This document shows positions 25,367 through 33,440 of a stretch of DNA of 64,000 nt, in pieces; the first letter of the stretch is position 1; the number at the start of each line of letters is the position of its first letter. Made by a program: the position numbers and the translations under genes. Under the pieces are notes generated by a model, which was not told the origin of the DNA, did not search any database, and saw nothing but the letters and a program-made list of their open reading frames with translations. Where the stretch lies: assembly GCA_023391635.1 (NCBI GenBank), contig JAEWAQ010000075.1:62001-126000 (forward strand), given 5' to 3'. The DNA is from Bacillota bacterium (GTDB lineage: Bacteria > Bacillota > Bacilli > Paenibacillales > Paenibacillaceae).

Positions 25367-26311
25367 ATGGCGAAACGACCGCTGAATTTCCGCGAGGACG
25401 GCACGTTTACGATCGTGCAATTCACGGACCTGCACTTGTCCGGCCATCCGGCAAGCGATCAGGTTCGCTGCGAATTAATGGAGCGGATCATGGCGGCCGA
25501 ACAGCCGGACTTCGCCGTCCTGACGGGCGACATTATCTACTCTCCGATGTGCGAAGATCCGGAAGCAACTTTCCGTAAGGCAGCGGACGCCGTGGATCGG
25601 GTCGGCATCCCGTGGGCGGCCATATTCGGCAATCACGACGCGGAGTCTGGAACGACGAAAGAAGATTTGATGGCAATCCTGCAATCTTTCGATCACGGTT
25701 ACTCGGAGCCCGGACCAGCGAATATTCACGGCGTGGGCAATTTTATGTTGCCGATCCTGCAAGCCGACGATCAAGCTGCGGCCGCGATGTATTTCCTGGA
25801 TACGGGAGAGAACGCGGAGCACCCGATCGGCGGCTACGAGTGGGTTCGGCGGGATCAGATCGAATGGTACGTTCAGCAGTCCGATAAGCTGAAAGCGAGC
25901 TCGGGACAGGCTGTGCCGTCGCTCATGTTCTCTCATATTCCGGTGCCGGAATTCACGGAGGTGTGGGATCGGGAAATCTGCTATGGGCAGAAGAACGAAC
26001 GAGTGGCGTCCGCCCGCGTCAATTCCGGCTTCTTCGCGGCAATGACGGAGCAGGGGGATGTGATGGGCGTGTTCGTCGGCCACGATCATACGAACGATTT
26101 TTGGGGCCGCTTGCACGGGATTCGTCTGTGCTACGGACGCGTGACCGGAGACAACGAGGGCGGCAAAATCAAACGGGGAGCGCGAGTCATTCGGCTGACG
26201 GCGGGAGAACGCGATTTTGCCACCTGGATTCGCGAGGACGACGGCACCGTAATCCGGGAACAACTCGCACATCGGCCTGAGATGATCGGGAAAGGGCTTT
26301 ATTATCGATGA
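25367..26311 (+). CDS. Calcineurin-like metallophosphoesterase
   Basis: A cytoplasmic binuclear-metal phosphoesterase of about 314 residues. All core motifs are present: FTDLHLSG (D-x-H), VLTGDIIYSP (GD), IFGNHDAES (GNHD), MFSHIPVPE (H) and FVGHDHTNDFWG (GHDH). It resembles the purple-acid-phosphatase-like group common in Paenibacillus sugar loci. ATG 25367 has GCAGGGGA upstream and is preferred to TTG 25322. It is the last gene of the importer operon; a dephosphorylation or phosphodiester cleavage of the imported glycan is the simplest role, not proven. Confidence 0.88.
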   Translation: MAKRPLNFREDGTFTIVQFTDLHLSGHPASDQVRCELMERIMAAEQPDFAVLTGDIIYSPMCEDPEATFRKAADAVDRVGIPWAAIFGNHDAESGTTKEDLMAILQSFDHGYSEPGPANIHGVGNFMLPILQADDQAAAAMYFLDTGENAEHPIGGYEWVRRDQIEWYVQQSDKLKASSGQAVPSLMFSHIPVPEFTEVWDREICYGQKNERVASARVNSGFFAAMTEQGDVMGVFVGHDHTNDFWGRLHGIRLCYGRVTGDNEGGKIKRGARVIRLTAGERDFATWIREDDGTVIREQLAHRPEMIGKGLYYR

Positions 26312-26320
26312 CCTGACGCT

Positions 26321-26351
26321 AAGCGGCGAACTGAATATCCAGCCGCCGCTT
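26321..26351. terminator. Possible weak terminator
   Basis: AAGCGGCG (26321-26328) and CGCCGCTT (26344-26351) form an 8-bp GC-rich stem shortly after the metallophosphoesterase stop. There is no U-tract, so termination would be inefficient or factor-dependent. Confidence 0.35.
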
Positions 26352-26396
26352 GGCAGACGCGTTCATGTCGGCAGTCGGCAATATTGCTGCCGGCTG

Positions 26397-26446
26397 TTGA
26401 CATACCGAACCCGCTCCTTATATATTTAAGTAGATTAGTTAATTAA
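26397..26446 (+). promoter_or_regulatory. Promoter with 30-bp repeated operator, copy 1
   Basis: TTGACA (26397-26402), an 18-bp spacer and TATATT (26421-26426). The block 26417-26446, which covers the -10 and runs into TTAGTTAATTAA, is identical in all 30 bases to 30629-30658. The next gene is the SIS isomerase. A common repressor, most likely the second ROK protein, should bind both. Confidence 0.7.
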
Positions 26447-26473
26447 TGAAGAATTGAAAAGGTAGTGATAGGA

Positions 26474-27535
26474 ATGACAGCAAACAAAGGTGCACTTACG
26501 TTCCGCGAGATTGCGGAGCAGCCGCAAGCGATGAAAGCCGCCTATGAAGAAGCGCTGAAGCGGAAGGACTGGGCCGAAGCTTATCTGAAGGGTCCTGCGG
26601 ACCGGCAGACGCTGTTCGTCGGATCGGGCTCCTCTTATTATCAAGCGATGACGATGGCGGCAACATACCGGTCGTGGCTGGGCCGTCCCGCAATCGCATG
26701 GCCGGCTTCCGAATTGCTGTTCCTGCGGGGCCAGACGGCGATCGACTGCATGGATACCGTGGTGATCGGCGTGTCGCGCTCCGGCGAATCGTCCGAAGCC
26801 GTCAAGGCGCTTGAATCTGTGAAGCCATTGCCGGGCTGGAGGTGCGCGGGCGTGACTTGTTATGCGGATAGTTCCATGGCGAAGCTGGGCGATTCGCTCA
26901 TCTCGAGGCTGGGGGCGGAGAGCAGCATGGTGATGACCAAATCTCTCTCCAGCATGATCATCGGCATCCAGACCGCGATCGCGTCCGTGTCGGATCAGGC
27001 GGAACGCCGGCTGGACGAACTGATTTCTGTGGTCGCAGGACAGCCGGAGCGAATAAGCTCGGCGAGGGAACTGGCGCAAGAGTTGGTCTCGGTGCGTCAT
27101 TTTGACCGAACGGTGTTCCTGGGCATGGGCGCGATGTTCGGCATGGCACAGGAAGGCTGCATGAAATTGAAGGAAATGTCCAATGCATGGACGGAAAGTT
27201 TCGGGACGCTGGAATTTCGGCATGGTCCGAAATCAATCGTAGATTCGCATACGTGCGTTGTCGTGCTGGTGTCTGAGCAATCGCGGGCCGAGGAATTGAA
27301 AGTGGCAAGGGAGATGCAGGAATACGGGGCGCATGTCGTGGTCGTCGCCGCCGCGGAAGGCGCAGACGCTTCCTTCGCGGATACGTTCGTAGAGACGGGC
27401 TTGCCGGAAGTTTCCGATGAAGCGCGCGCAACCGCCGCACTGCCTTTCCTGCAATATTATGGATTTTATACCGCTCTGAAGCGGGGCAACGACCCCGATC
27501 ATCCTCGCAATCTTGCGAAGGTTGTCATTCTATAG
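26474..27535 (+). CDS. AgaS-like SIS-domain sugar isomerase/deaminase
   Basis: A double-SIS protein of about 353 residues. The first domain has FVGSGSSYYQAMTMAATYRS and GVSRSGESSEAVKALE, the phosphosugar-binding Ser cluster; the second has TVFLGMGAMFGMAQEGCMKL and ESFGTLEFRHGPKS. This is the arrangement of AgaS/GlmS-type isomerases that convert amino-sugar phosphates to ketose phosphates with ammonia release. The aldolase and tagatose-6-phosphate-kinase-like genes that follow make galactosamine-6-phosphate to tagatose-6-phosphate the leading hypothesis. ATG 26474 chosen over GTG 26465 for spacing from AAAAGG. First gene of the operon behind the repeated operator. Confidence 0.83.
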   Translation: MTANKGALTFREIAEQPQAMKAAYEEALKRKDWAEAYLKGPADRQTLFVGSGSSYYQAMTMAATYRSWLGRPAIAWPASELLFLRGQTAIDCMDTVVIGVSRSGESSEAVKALESVKPLPGWRCAGVTCYADSSMAKLGDSLISRLGAESSMVMTKSLSSMIIGIQTAIASVSDQAERRLDELISVVAGQPERISSARELAQELVSVRHFDRTVFLGMGAMFGMAQEGCMKLKEMSNAWTESFGTLEFRHGPKSIVDSHTCVVVLVSEQSRAEELKVAREMQEYGAHVVVVAAAEGADASFADTFVETGLPEVSDEARATAALPFLQYYGFYTALKRGNDPDHPRNLAKVVIL

Positions 27536-27559
27536 CGACGCGAGGAGGGGAATTCGTTC

Positions 27560-28429
27560 ATGCCGCTTGTTTCATCTACACCAATGTTGCGAAGGGCGCG
27601 GGAAGGCGGCTACGCGGTTGCCGCTTTCAATGTGCATACCCTGGAAATGCTGCAAGCTGTCGCCGAGGCGGCGACGGAGTTGGACGCTCCGGTCATCTTT
27701 CAGACGACGATGGGCACGGTGAACCATCTAGGCCCTGAATATATCGCGGCAGCTGCGAGCGTGGCGGCTGCTCAGACGCATGTGCCGGTGGCGCTTCATC
27801 TCGATCATTGCACCGATTTTGCGATGATCGTTCGCTGTTTGCGCGCCGGTTATACGTCGATCATGGTGGATGCTTCCGCGCATCCTTACGCCGACAATGT
27901 CAAGGCCACGAAGCGGGTAGTCGAAATGGCGTCTGCGGTCGGCATCAATGTCGAAGCCGAGCTCGGCAAGGTCGGCGGCGTAGAAGACAACATCTCGGTC
28001 GCCGACCATGAGGCGGCGCTGGCCGATCCGGACGAATGCGTCAGCTTCGTCGCGGAGACGGGCGTCCCGACGCTGGCGCCGGCGATCGGCACGGCGCATG
28101 GCCTCTATAAAGGAGTTCCGAACATCGACTTCGGGCGGATCGCCCGTATTGCCTCCGGAACGGATGTACCGCTCGTGCTGCATGGCGGCTCGGGGATTCC
28201 GGAAGAGCAAGTGAAGCGGGCTGTCGCGCTCGGCATGGCCAAACTGAATGTGGCAACCGAGCTGCGGATCGCGTTTTCGAACGCGATCAAACGCGTGTTC
28301 GCAGAGAGTCCAGGCGCAGATGATCCCCGAACCTATCTGAAGCCGGCGAAAGAGGCGCTGCGCGAGGTCGTCAAGGAGAAAATCCGCATCTGCGGTGCCG
28401 AAGGCCGCGCCCCGAGGACAGGGTGCTGA
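27560..28429 (+). CDS. Class II ketose-bisphosphate aldolase (tagatose/fructose type)
   Basis: A zinc-dependent aldolase of 289 residues, the size of GatY/KbaY. Metal and phosphate motifs are LHLDHCTDF, VEAELGKVGG, GTAHGLYKG and LVLHGGSGIPE. It cleaves tagatose- or fructose-1,6-bisphosphate to dihydroxyacetone phosphate and glyceraldehyde 3-phosphate. GAGGAGG stands before the ATG. Its position between the AgaS-like isomerase and a LacC-like kinase favours tagatose-bisphosphate. The stop codon overlaps the next start (TGATGA). Confidence 0.9.
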   Translation: MPLVSSTPMLRRAREGGYAVAAFNVHTLEMLQAVAEAATELDAPVIFQTTMGTVNHLGPEYIAAAASVAAAQTHVPVALHLDHCTDFAMIVRCLRAGYTSIMVDASAHPYADNVKATKRVVEMASAVGINVEAELGKVGGVEDNISVADHEAALADPDECVSFVAETGVPTLAPAIGTAHGLYKGVPNIDFGRIARIASGTDVPLVLHGGSGIPEEQVKRAVALGMAKLNVATELRIAFSNAIKRVFAESPGADDPRTYLKPAKEALREVVKEKIRICGAEGRAPRTGC

Positions 28430-29382
28430 TGAGATGGACGTTGTCGTCGCCCATCTTGTGCGTCGCGTTGAATCCGTCCATCGACAAACGGCTGCATGTG
28501 GACCGTTTGCGGCCGGGAGAGGTGCAAAGGGCCATGAAGCATGAATCGACTGCGGGAGGAAAGGGACTCAATGTGGCCAGGGCTGTCGCCGCGCTCGGGG
28601 CGGAGGTGAGCGTCACCGGGTTTGTCGGCGGAAGCAACGGCGATTGGATCCGCAATCGCTTGAAGAATGCAGACATCGGTCAGGAGTGGATCGTTGTCGC
28701 GGGAGAAACCCGAGTCTGTTTGAACCTGATCGACGATCGGGAAGGGACGTCCACGGAAATTTTGGAGACGGGGCCTCTGATCACATCCTGCGAAGCTGCT
28801 GCGTTCAGGAAGCTCTGGAGCGATCTGGCTGTTCCTGGGCGGTGGATAACGCTGTCGGGAAGTTTGCCTCGCGGATTGGGAGATGTTTATTATGCCGACT
28901 TGATTGCAGCCGCCCAATCCCGCGGAGCCTATGTCGTATTCGATGCGAGCGGGGCCGCTCTCGCGCATGGGATTGCATCCGGTCCCCACACAGTCAAACC
29001 GAACGAGGAGGAGTTTCGGCAGTGGACGGGCTCCGATCCGCGCGATATACAGGCGATTCGCAGCTTGGCGGAGGAATTGGGCCGCAAAGGCGTCCGGACG
29101 CTGATCGTATCGTTTGGCCGGGAAGGCTGTATCGCCGCTTCGCCCGACGGCGGGTTGTGGCGGTCCATTCCGCCGAACGTCCGGACGGTTAACGCGGTCG
29201 GAAGCGGAGATTCATTCGTTGCCGGATGGACGGTCGCCAGCGCATCGGGGTTCGCGCTGCCCGATGCGCTGCGACTGGCGACGGCGGTCGGCGCCGCGAA
29301 TGCGATGACCGAAACAACAGGAGGAGTCGATCGCCGGATCGTGGAGGAACTTCTCGAACAAGTAATCGTGGAACGGGTGTGA
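28429..29382 (+). CDS. PfkB-family kinase, LacC/FruK-like
   Basis: A sugar-phosphate kinase of 317 residues close to LacC (tagatose-6-phosphate kinase) and FruK. CVALNPSIDKRLHVD begins the protein, AGGKGLNVARAVAALG is the substrate loop, HTVKPNEEEF is the hinge-like region, and NAVGSGDSFVAGW holds the catalytic Asp. The ATG overlaps the aldolase stop. It would make the bisphosphate substrate of that aldolase. An upstream GTG (28423) is possible but the overlapping ATG is usual for coupled genes. Confidence 0.87.
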   Translation: MRWTLSSPILCVALNPSIDKRLHVDRLRPGEVQRAMKHESTAGGKGLNVARAVAALGAEVSVTGFVGGSNGDWIRNRLKNADIGQEWIVVAGETRVCLNLIDDREGTSTEILETGPLITSCEAAAFRKLWSDLAVPGRWITLSGSLPRGLGDVYYADLIAAAQSRGAYVVFDASGAALAHGIASGPHTVKPNEEEFRQWTGSDPRDIQAIRSLAEELGRKGVRTLIVSFGREGCIAASPDGGLWRSIPPNVRTVNAVGSGDSFVAGWTVASASGFALPDALRLATAVGAANAMTETTGGVDRRIVEELLEQVIVERV

Positions 29383-29387
29383 GGACG

Positions 29388-30524
29388 ATGAAGAAGAAAA
29401 TAGAGTCGGTGTTGGATGCATGGAAGAACCGTCATCGCGATTTGCCCCGGCACCAAAGTCTGATCGGATTCGATGGGTTCATCGATCAGATAGCAAAGCC
29501 CGTCAGGGAGAAAGTCGGCAACGGTCGGCACCGCTACTTCCGGGAATTGTCGGAGCTTGGCCAATATATCTTGTCCAAGCAGGGCCGCAATTGCTGCATC
29601 GAAATGGATGAGAAAATGGTGAAGACAGGCGGAAGCGCGCAAATTTTCGCCACGGCGGTCGGCAGACTGGGCGTGACGATCGACTGTGTGGGCGCCATGG
29701 GCTTCCCGGAAATCCATCCTGTGTTCGAACAGATGAAAGACGACCGTTGCACGCTGCACAGTTATGCCGCACCCGGGCACAATATCGCGCTGGAATTCGA
29801 TAGCGGCAAATTCATGATGGCCAATATGAACGAGCTCGGCAGCATCAAGTGGGAACAGATCAAATCGAGGATTGGCCTGGACAGGCTCATTCGCATGTTT
29901 CGGGAGAGCAGCTTGATCGGCATGATCAACTGGAGTGAAATTTTCCATGCGAATACGATCTGGCAAGGCATTCTGGATGACATTGCGCCGATCGTCGGGC
30001 CGGATCGATCAAAGCTCGTCTATTTCGATTTGTCAGACTGTTCGAGCCGCAGCCGCGAGCATATTCAAGAAGCGATGACCATGTTGAAAAATTACTCCCG
30101 GTTGTACCGCGTGGCTTTCGGCATGAACGAGAATGAGGCGCATGTGATCAGTCAAGCATTGATCGGCGATGACGCAGGATTCGACTTGATGGCGATGGGA
30201 ACGCGTCTTTATGCCATACTCGGCGTCGATGACCTTCTAATTCATCGTAAAACGGGAAGCGTGGGTTGGAATGAAGGAGGTTCATTCGACGTTCCCAACT
30301 ATTATACGGACAGTCCTGTACTGTCTACCGGAGCGGGCGACAACTTTAATGCGGGTTATTGCGTTGCCAAGCTGCTCGGCATGAACATGGAGAGCTGTAT
30401 GATTCTGGCGCATGCGGTGGCCGGCTTCTATGTCCGCAACGGCGCCAGCCCGACTCCGGACGGGCTAAGCTGCTTCCTTCAGGAATGGCGGGATACTTTC
30501 GTCGGGAGGGGAGGGGAATCGTAA
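29388..30524 (+). CDS. PfkB-family carbohydrate kinase, second
   Basis: About 378 residues, longer than usual ribokinases. LIGFDGFIDQIAKPV opens the fold, GGSAQIFATAVGRLG is the substrate segment, and VLSTGAGDNFNAGYC carries the GAGD anion hole and catalytic Asp. It is strongly diverged from the LacC-like kinase just upstream. GAGGACG precedes ATG 29388; the long in-frame extension from 29226 overlaps the preceding gene and is discarded. In this operon it may phosphorylate the free sugar that the isomerase then uses, because no PTS is present. Confidence 0.85.
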   Translation: MKKKIESVLDAWKNRHRDLPRHQSLIGFDGFIDQIAKPVREKVGNGRHRYFRELSELGQYILSKQGRNCCIEMDEKMVKTGGSAQIFATAVGRLGVTIDCVGAMGFPEIHPVFEQMKDDRCTLHSYAAPGHNIALEFDSGKFMMANMNELGSIKWEQIKSRIGLDRLIRMFRESSLIGMINWSEIFHANTIWQGILDDIAPIVGPDRSKLVYFDLSDCSSRSREHIQEAMTMLKNYSRLYRVAFGMNENEAHVISQALIGDDAGFDLMAMGTRLYAILGVDDLLIHRKTGSVGWNEGGSFDVPNYYTDSPVLSTGAGDNFNAGYCVAKLLGMNMESCMILAHAVAGFYVRNGASPTPDGLSCFLQEWRDTFVGRGGES

Positions 30525-30608
30525 AGACGATGTCCAGCTCCGGGGCGGGATGGCGTGAATAAGGGGGATAACCCGGCTGTTACCACGAAGCAAGGATTGC
30601 GAAAACGG

Positions 30609-30658
30609 TTGACAGATCGCATTTGCATCTTATATATTTAAGTAGATTAGTTAATTAA
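30609..30658 (+). promoter_or_regulatory. Promoter with 30-bp repeated operator, copy 2
   Basis: TTGACA (30609-30614), 18 bp, TATATT (30633-30638): the same promoter architecture as at 26397. Bases 30629-30658 are identical to 26417-26446. The site lies just before the ROK gene, so autoregulation is likely. Confidence 0.7.
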
Positions 30659-30687
30659 ATACAATAATCGCAAATGAGGTCAACGCA

Positions 30688-31830
30688 TTGAAACCGTTTA
30701 TCGCTTCCCACTTGAAAGACATGAATCGCAGAACTGTCTATTCGCTTGTCGCTTCGGCAGGGGAGATTTCCAAAGCGGAGATCAACAGGCAGACCGGGAT
30801 CAGCCCGCCCACCGTCATCAAAATCATCGACTTCTTCCTGAAGAGCGGGATCGTCGAGGAAGCTGGAGAAGGAAATTCGATGCTCGGCCGCAAGCCCCAG
30901 CTTCTTCGCTTCAATCCGAATGCTGCCTACTCGATCGGCATTGAATACGACGGGGATATTCTGAAGGCAGGGATCGTCGATTTGCTGGGCCAGGTGAAGG
31001 CTGTGCGGTCGATCGCGGCAGGCCGCGATATCGATGCGATCCTGAACGAGAAGCTTGAAGCGTGCGTGCGCGCGGCAGTCGACGACTCCGGCATACCCAT
31101 GAGCAAGATCATGGGGATAGGCATCGGCTTTCCCGGCGTTGTTCATTCGGAGACGTGCGAGGTGCTGTATGCGCCATTGGTCGGAATTCTGGATCGACGC
31201 GATTATTCGGCGGAAATTCGCCGTCTGAGCCGCCGGCTTGGCGTACCGATTTTTCTGGAGAACGATGTGAATGCGGCCACAATCGGAGAGTTTCACACAA
31301 GAGGGCTTGGCGCCGGAGACGATATGCTGTATATTTCGCTCGGCGTCGGTTTGGCAGCCGGCATTGTGCTGGACGGGGCGCTCCGGAAGGGGCGGACAGG
31401 TTCGGCCGGCGAAATCGGCTACTTGGTATTCGACAAGGATTTCGTCACGATGAAGTCGAAGCCGGGATGGATGGAAAGCCGAATCGTGCTTGATCCGCTG
31501 TATTTGCAGACGATCGGGCACGGTTCCGGCAATGCTGCAAACGGGGATTTCGACTCCGAGCGGCACGATGGCATGCTGGAGTCCATCGCTGATTTGCTGG
31601 CGCTCAGCATTGCCAACTTGTCGGTTTCACTCGATGCCGGGCTGGTTGTCCTTGGCGGCGCTGCCATGAAAACGATCGGCCGAGATGTGCAGAACAGAGT
31701 GGACGAGCGGTTGTCCCGGCTTTGCCTGAATCCTGTGAAATGCTTGTTGGGCAAGTGCGATTATCCGTTTATCGTCGGATCGGCGGCGATCGTCAGGGAG
31801 GCTGTCATGGATTCGTTGTTGGCCGGGTAA
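30688..31830 (+). CDS. ROK-family transcriptional repressor, second
   Basis: A 380-residue ROK protein. HTH: AGEISKAEINRQTGISPPTV. The kinase-like domain shows IGIGIGFPGVVH, LENDVNAATIGEF and GSAGEIGYLVF, but the usual CxCGxxGC zinc cluster of NagC/XylR repressors is absent. It starts with TTG 30688, behind GAGGT; no ATG precedes the HTH. The 30-bp repeat in front of this gene and in front of the SIS operon marks its probable regulon, with a looser site before the GH4 gene downstream. It is not a recent copy of the ROK gene at 14515. Confidence 0.88.
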   Translation: MKPFIASHLKDMNRRTVYSLVASAGEISKAEINRQTGISPPTVIKIIDFFLKSGIVEEAGEGNSMLGRKPQLLRFNPNAAYSIGIEYDGDILKAGIVDLLGQVKAVRSIAAGRDIDAILNEKLEACVRAAVDDSGIPMSKIMGIGIGFPGVVHSETCEVLYAPLVGILDRRDYSAEIRRLSRRLGVPIFLENDVNAATIGEFHTRGLGAGDDMLYISLGVGLAAGIVLDGALRKGRTGSAGEIGYLVFDKDFVTMKSKPGWMESRIVLDPLYLQTIGHGSGNAANGDFDSERHDGMLESIADLLALSIANLSVSLDAGLVVLGGAAMKTIGRDVQNRVDERLSRLCLNPVKCLLGKCDYPFIVGSAAIVREAVMDSLLAG

Positions 31831-31905
31831 AGTCGGCTGCGGGGATGATGACGTTGAGGAGCATGCAGATGGAAGGGGCCGGATCATCCGGATCTTCTCT
31901 CCAAT

Positions 31906-31930
31906 TATTTATTTAACTTAGTTATCTATT
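31906..31930 (+). promoter_or_regulatory. Looser operator-like site before second GH4 gene
   Basis: TTATTTATTTAACTTAGTTA (31906-31924 region) shares TATTTAA and TTAGTTA with the 30-bp repeat but with a shorter gap between the halves. No good -35/-10 pair was found, so the GH4 gene may also be read from the ROK promoter. Confidence 0.35.
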
Positions 31931-31975
31931 GAGAAGTATGACGGTAAAAAATTTTTATACAAAGGGGAAATTGCA

Positions 31976-33349
31976 ATGGCGCGTACACCGGAAAGATTGA
32001 AAATTGCCTTCATCGGCGCGGGAAGCGGATCGTTCGCCTCGCTGACGATTGCGGATGTGATGCTGAGCGAGACGTTGAACAGCGTGCCGCTGGAGCTGGT
32101 ACTGATGGATATCGCGGAAGAGCCGTTGCGCAAGAGAGAAGCGTACACAAACGAATTGGCTCGCGGACTGGGCAGAAATGTGCGCGTCATCGCGACAACC
32201 CGCCTGGAAGAAGCGGTAGATGGCGCGGACTTCGTCATCACTGCCATTGAAGCAAGGCGGCAACATTATTGGACGCAAGATTTTCATGTGCCGCGCAGAT
32301 ACGGCTTCAGGCAAATTTTCGGCGAGAATGGCGGACCTGGCGCCATGTTCCATACGCTGCGAAGCCTTCCGGCACTGTTGGAGATCGCCAGAACGATGGA
32401 GCGATTATGCCCGAATGCATGGATGATCAATTATTCAAATCCGGAAGCAAAATTGGTGGAAGGCATATCAAAGCTCTCCAATATCAAAGTTGTCGGCCTC
32501 TGCCACGGCATCGGGATGGGCATCGACCAGTTGTCCCGTTTTCTGGAAATGCCGACAGAGGATCTGGATGTGACGGCATGCGGCATGAATCACTTCTCGT
32601 GGTTTCAGAAAATCGCCAATCGTCATACCGGCGAAGACTTGTATCCGGAATTGATCCGCAGAGAGAAGGAAATGAACTGGCTGTCGGACTGGGACGAGAT
32701 TGCCTTGTCCCGCATCATGCTTCGGACATACGGACTTTATCCGCTTCCCGGCGCCAATCATATCGGCGAATATCTCGCCTGGGGCGACGGATTTCTGGCC
32801 AGCTCGCATATTCAGTTCTTCTACGATCCGGTCGAAGGCAATCCGTGGAAGACGGGTAATATGCCCAAATTCGTATATTCCTTCTCCAGCGACCCAACCT
32901 CTGTTCCATTGTTCGGATCGGAGCAAAACGACCATTCGTCAGAGATTATCGATTTTAACAAGCTGAAGGCTTCGCACGAGGTCGGGATTCCGATGATCGA
33001 AGCGATTGCATTTGATCGCAAAACCGATATCAAGGCGGTGAACGTGCCGAATCGCGGCATGATTCCGGGGCTTTATGAAGATATGGTCGTCGAACTGCCC
33101 GCTTATGTTGACGGAGAAGGCATTCACACACGGCCAATGGAAGCACTTCCTGCTGTGATCACGGAGATGATCCGGGTGCAGGGTACGATTCACAAGCTGG
33201 TCATTGAGGCATATGCCGAGCAATCCAGGCGGAAGCTGCTGCAGGCTTTGTTGATTGATCCGACGGTGTCCAGCTACCACAATGCCGTGGCGCTGATCGA
33301 CGAAATGTGCGAGCTTCAGAAGGAGATTCTTCCTCCCATGCATTGGTAA
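31976..33349 (+). CDS. GH4-family NAD-dependent glycosidase, copy 2
   Basis: A full-length 457-residue paralogue of the GH4 protein at 8018. It keeps IAFIGAGSGSFASLTI, GENGGPGAMFHTLRS, the metal motif VGLCHGIGMG (Cys176) and CGMNHFSWFQKI (His206), and the same C terminus ILPPMHW. All catalytic and metal residues are conserved, so it should be active. AAAGGGGAAA precedes the ATG. It is followed by the second FG-GAP gene without an intervening Gfo/Idh gene. CHG again hints at alpha-glucuronidase-like specificity, which needs assay. Confidence 0.9.
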   Translation: MARTPERLKIAFIGAGSGSFASLTIADVMLSETLNSVPLELVLMDIAEEPLRKREAYTNELARGLGRNVRVIATTRLEEAVDGADFVITAIEARRQHYWTQDFHVPRRYGFRQIFGENGGPGAMFHTLRSLPALLEIARTMERLCPNAWMINYSNPEAKLVEGISKLSNIKVVGLCHGIGMGIDQLSRFLEMPTEDLDVTACGMNHFSWFQKIANRHTGEDLYPELIRREKEMNWLSDWDEIALSRIMLRTYGLYPLPGANHIGEYLAWGDGFLASSHIQFFYDPVEGNPWKTGNMPKFVYSFSSDPTSVPLFGSEQNDHSSEIIDFNKLKASHEVGIPMIEAIAFDRKTDIKAVNVPNRGMIPGLYEDMVVELPAYVDGEGIHTRPMEALPAVITEMIRVQGTIHKLVIEAYAEQSRRKLLQALLIDPTVSSYHNAVALIDEMCELQKEILPPMHW

Positions 33350-33440
33350 GGTTACCGGCGTATTCTGGTTACAAGCATATTCAATCATCTGATCGGGCAA
33401 TGGCGGGAATACATCGCAAATGATGAGGGAGCGGAATGCC

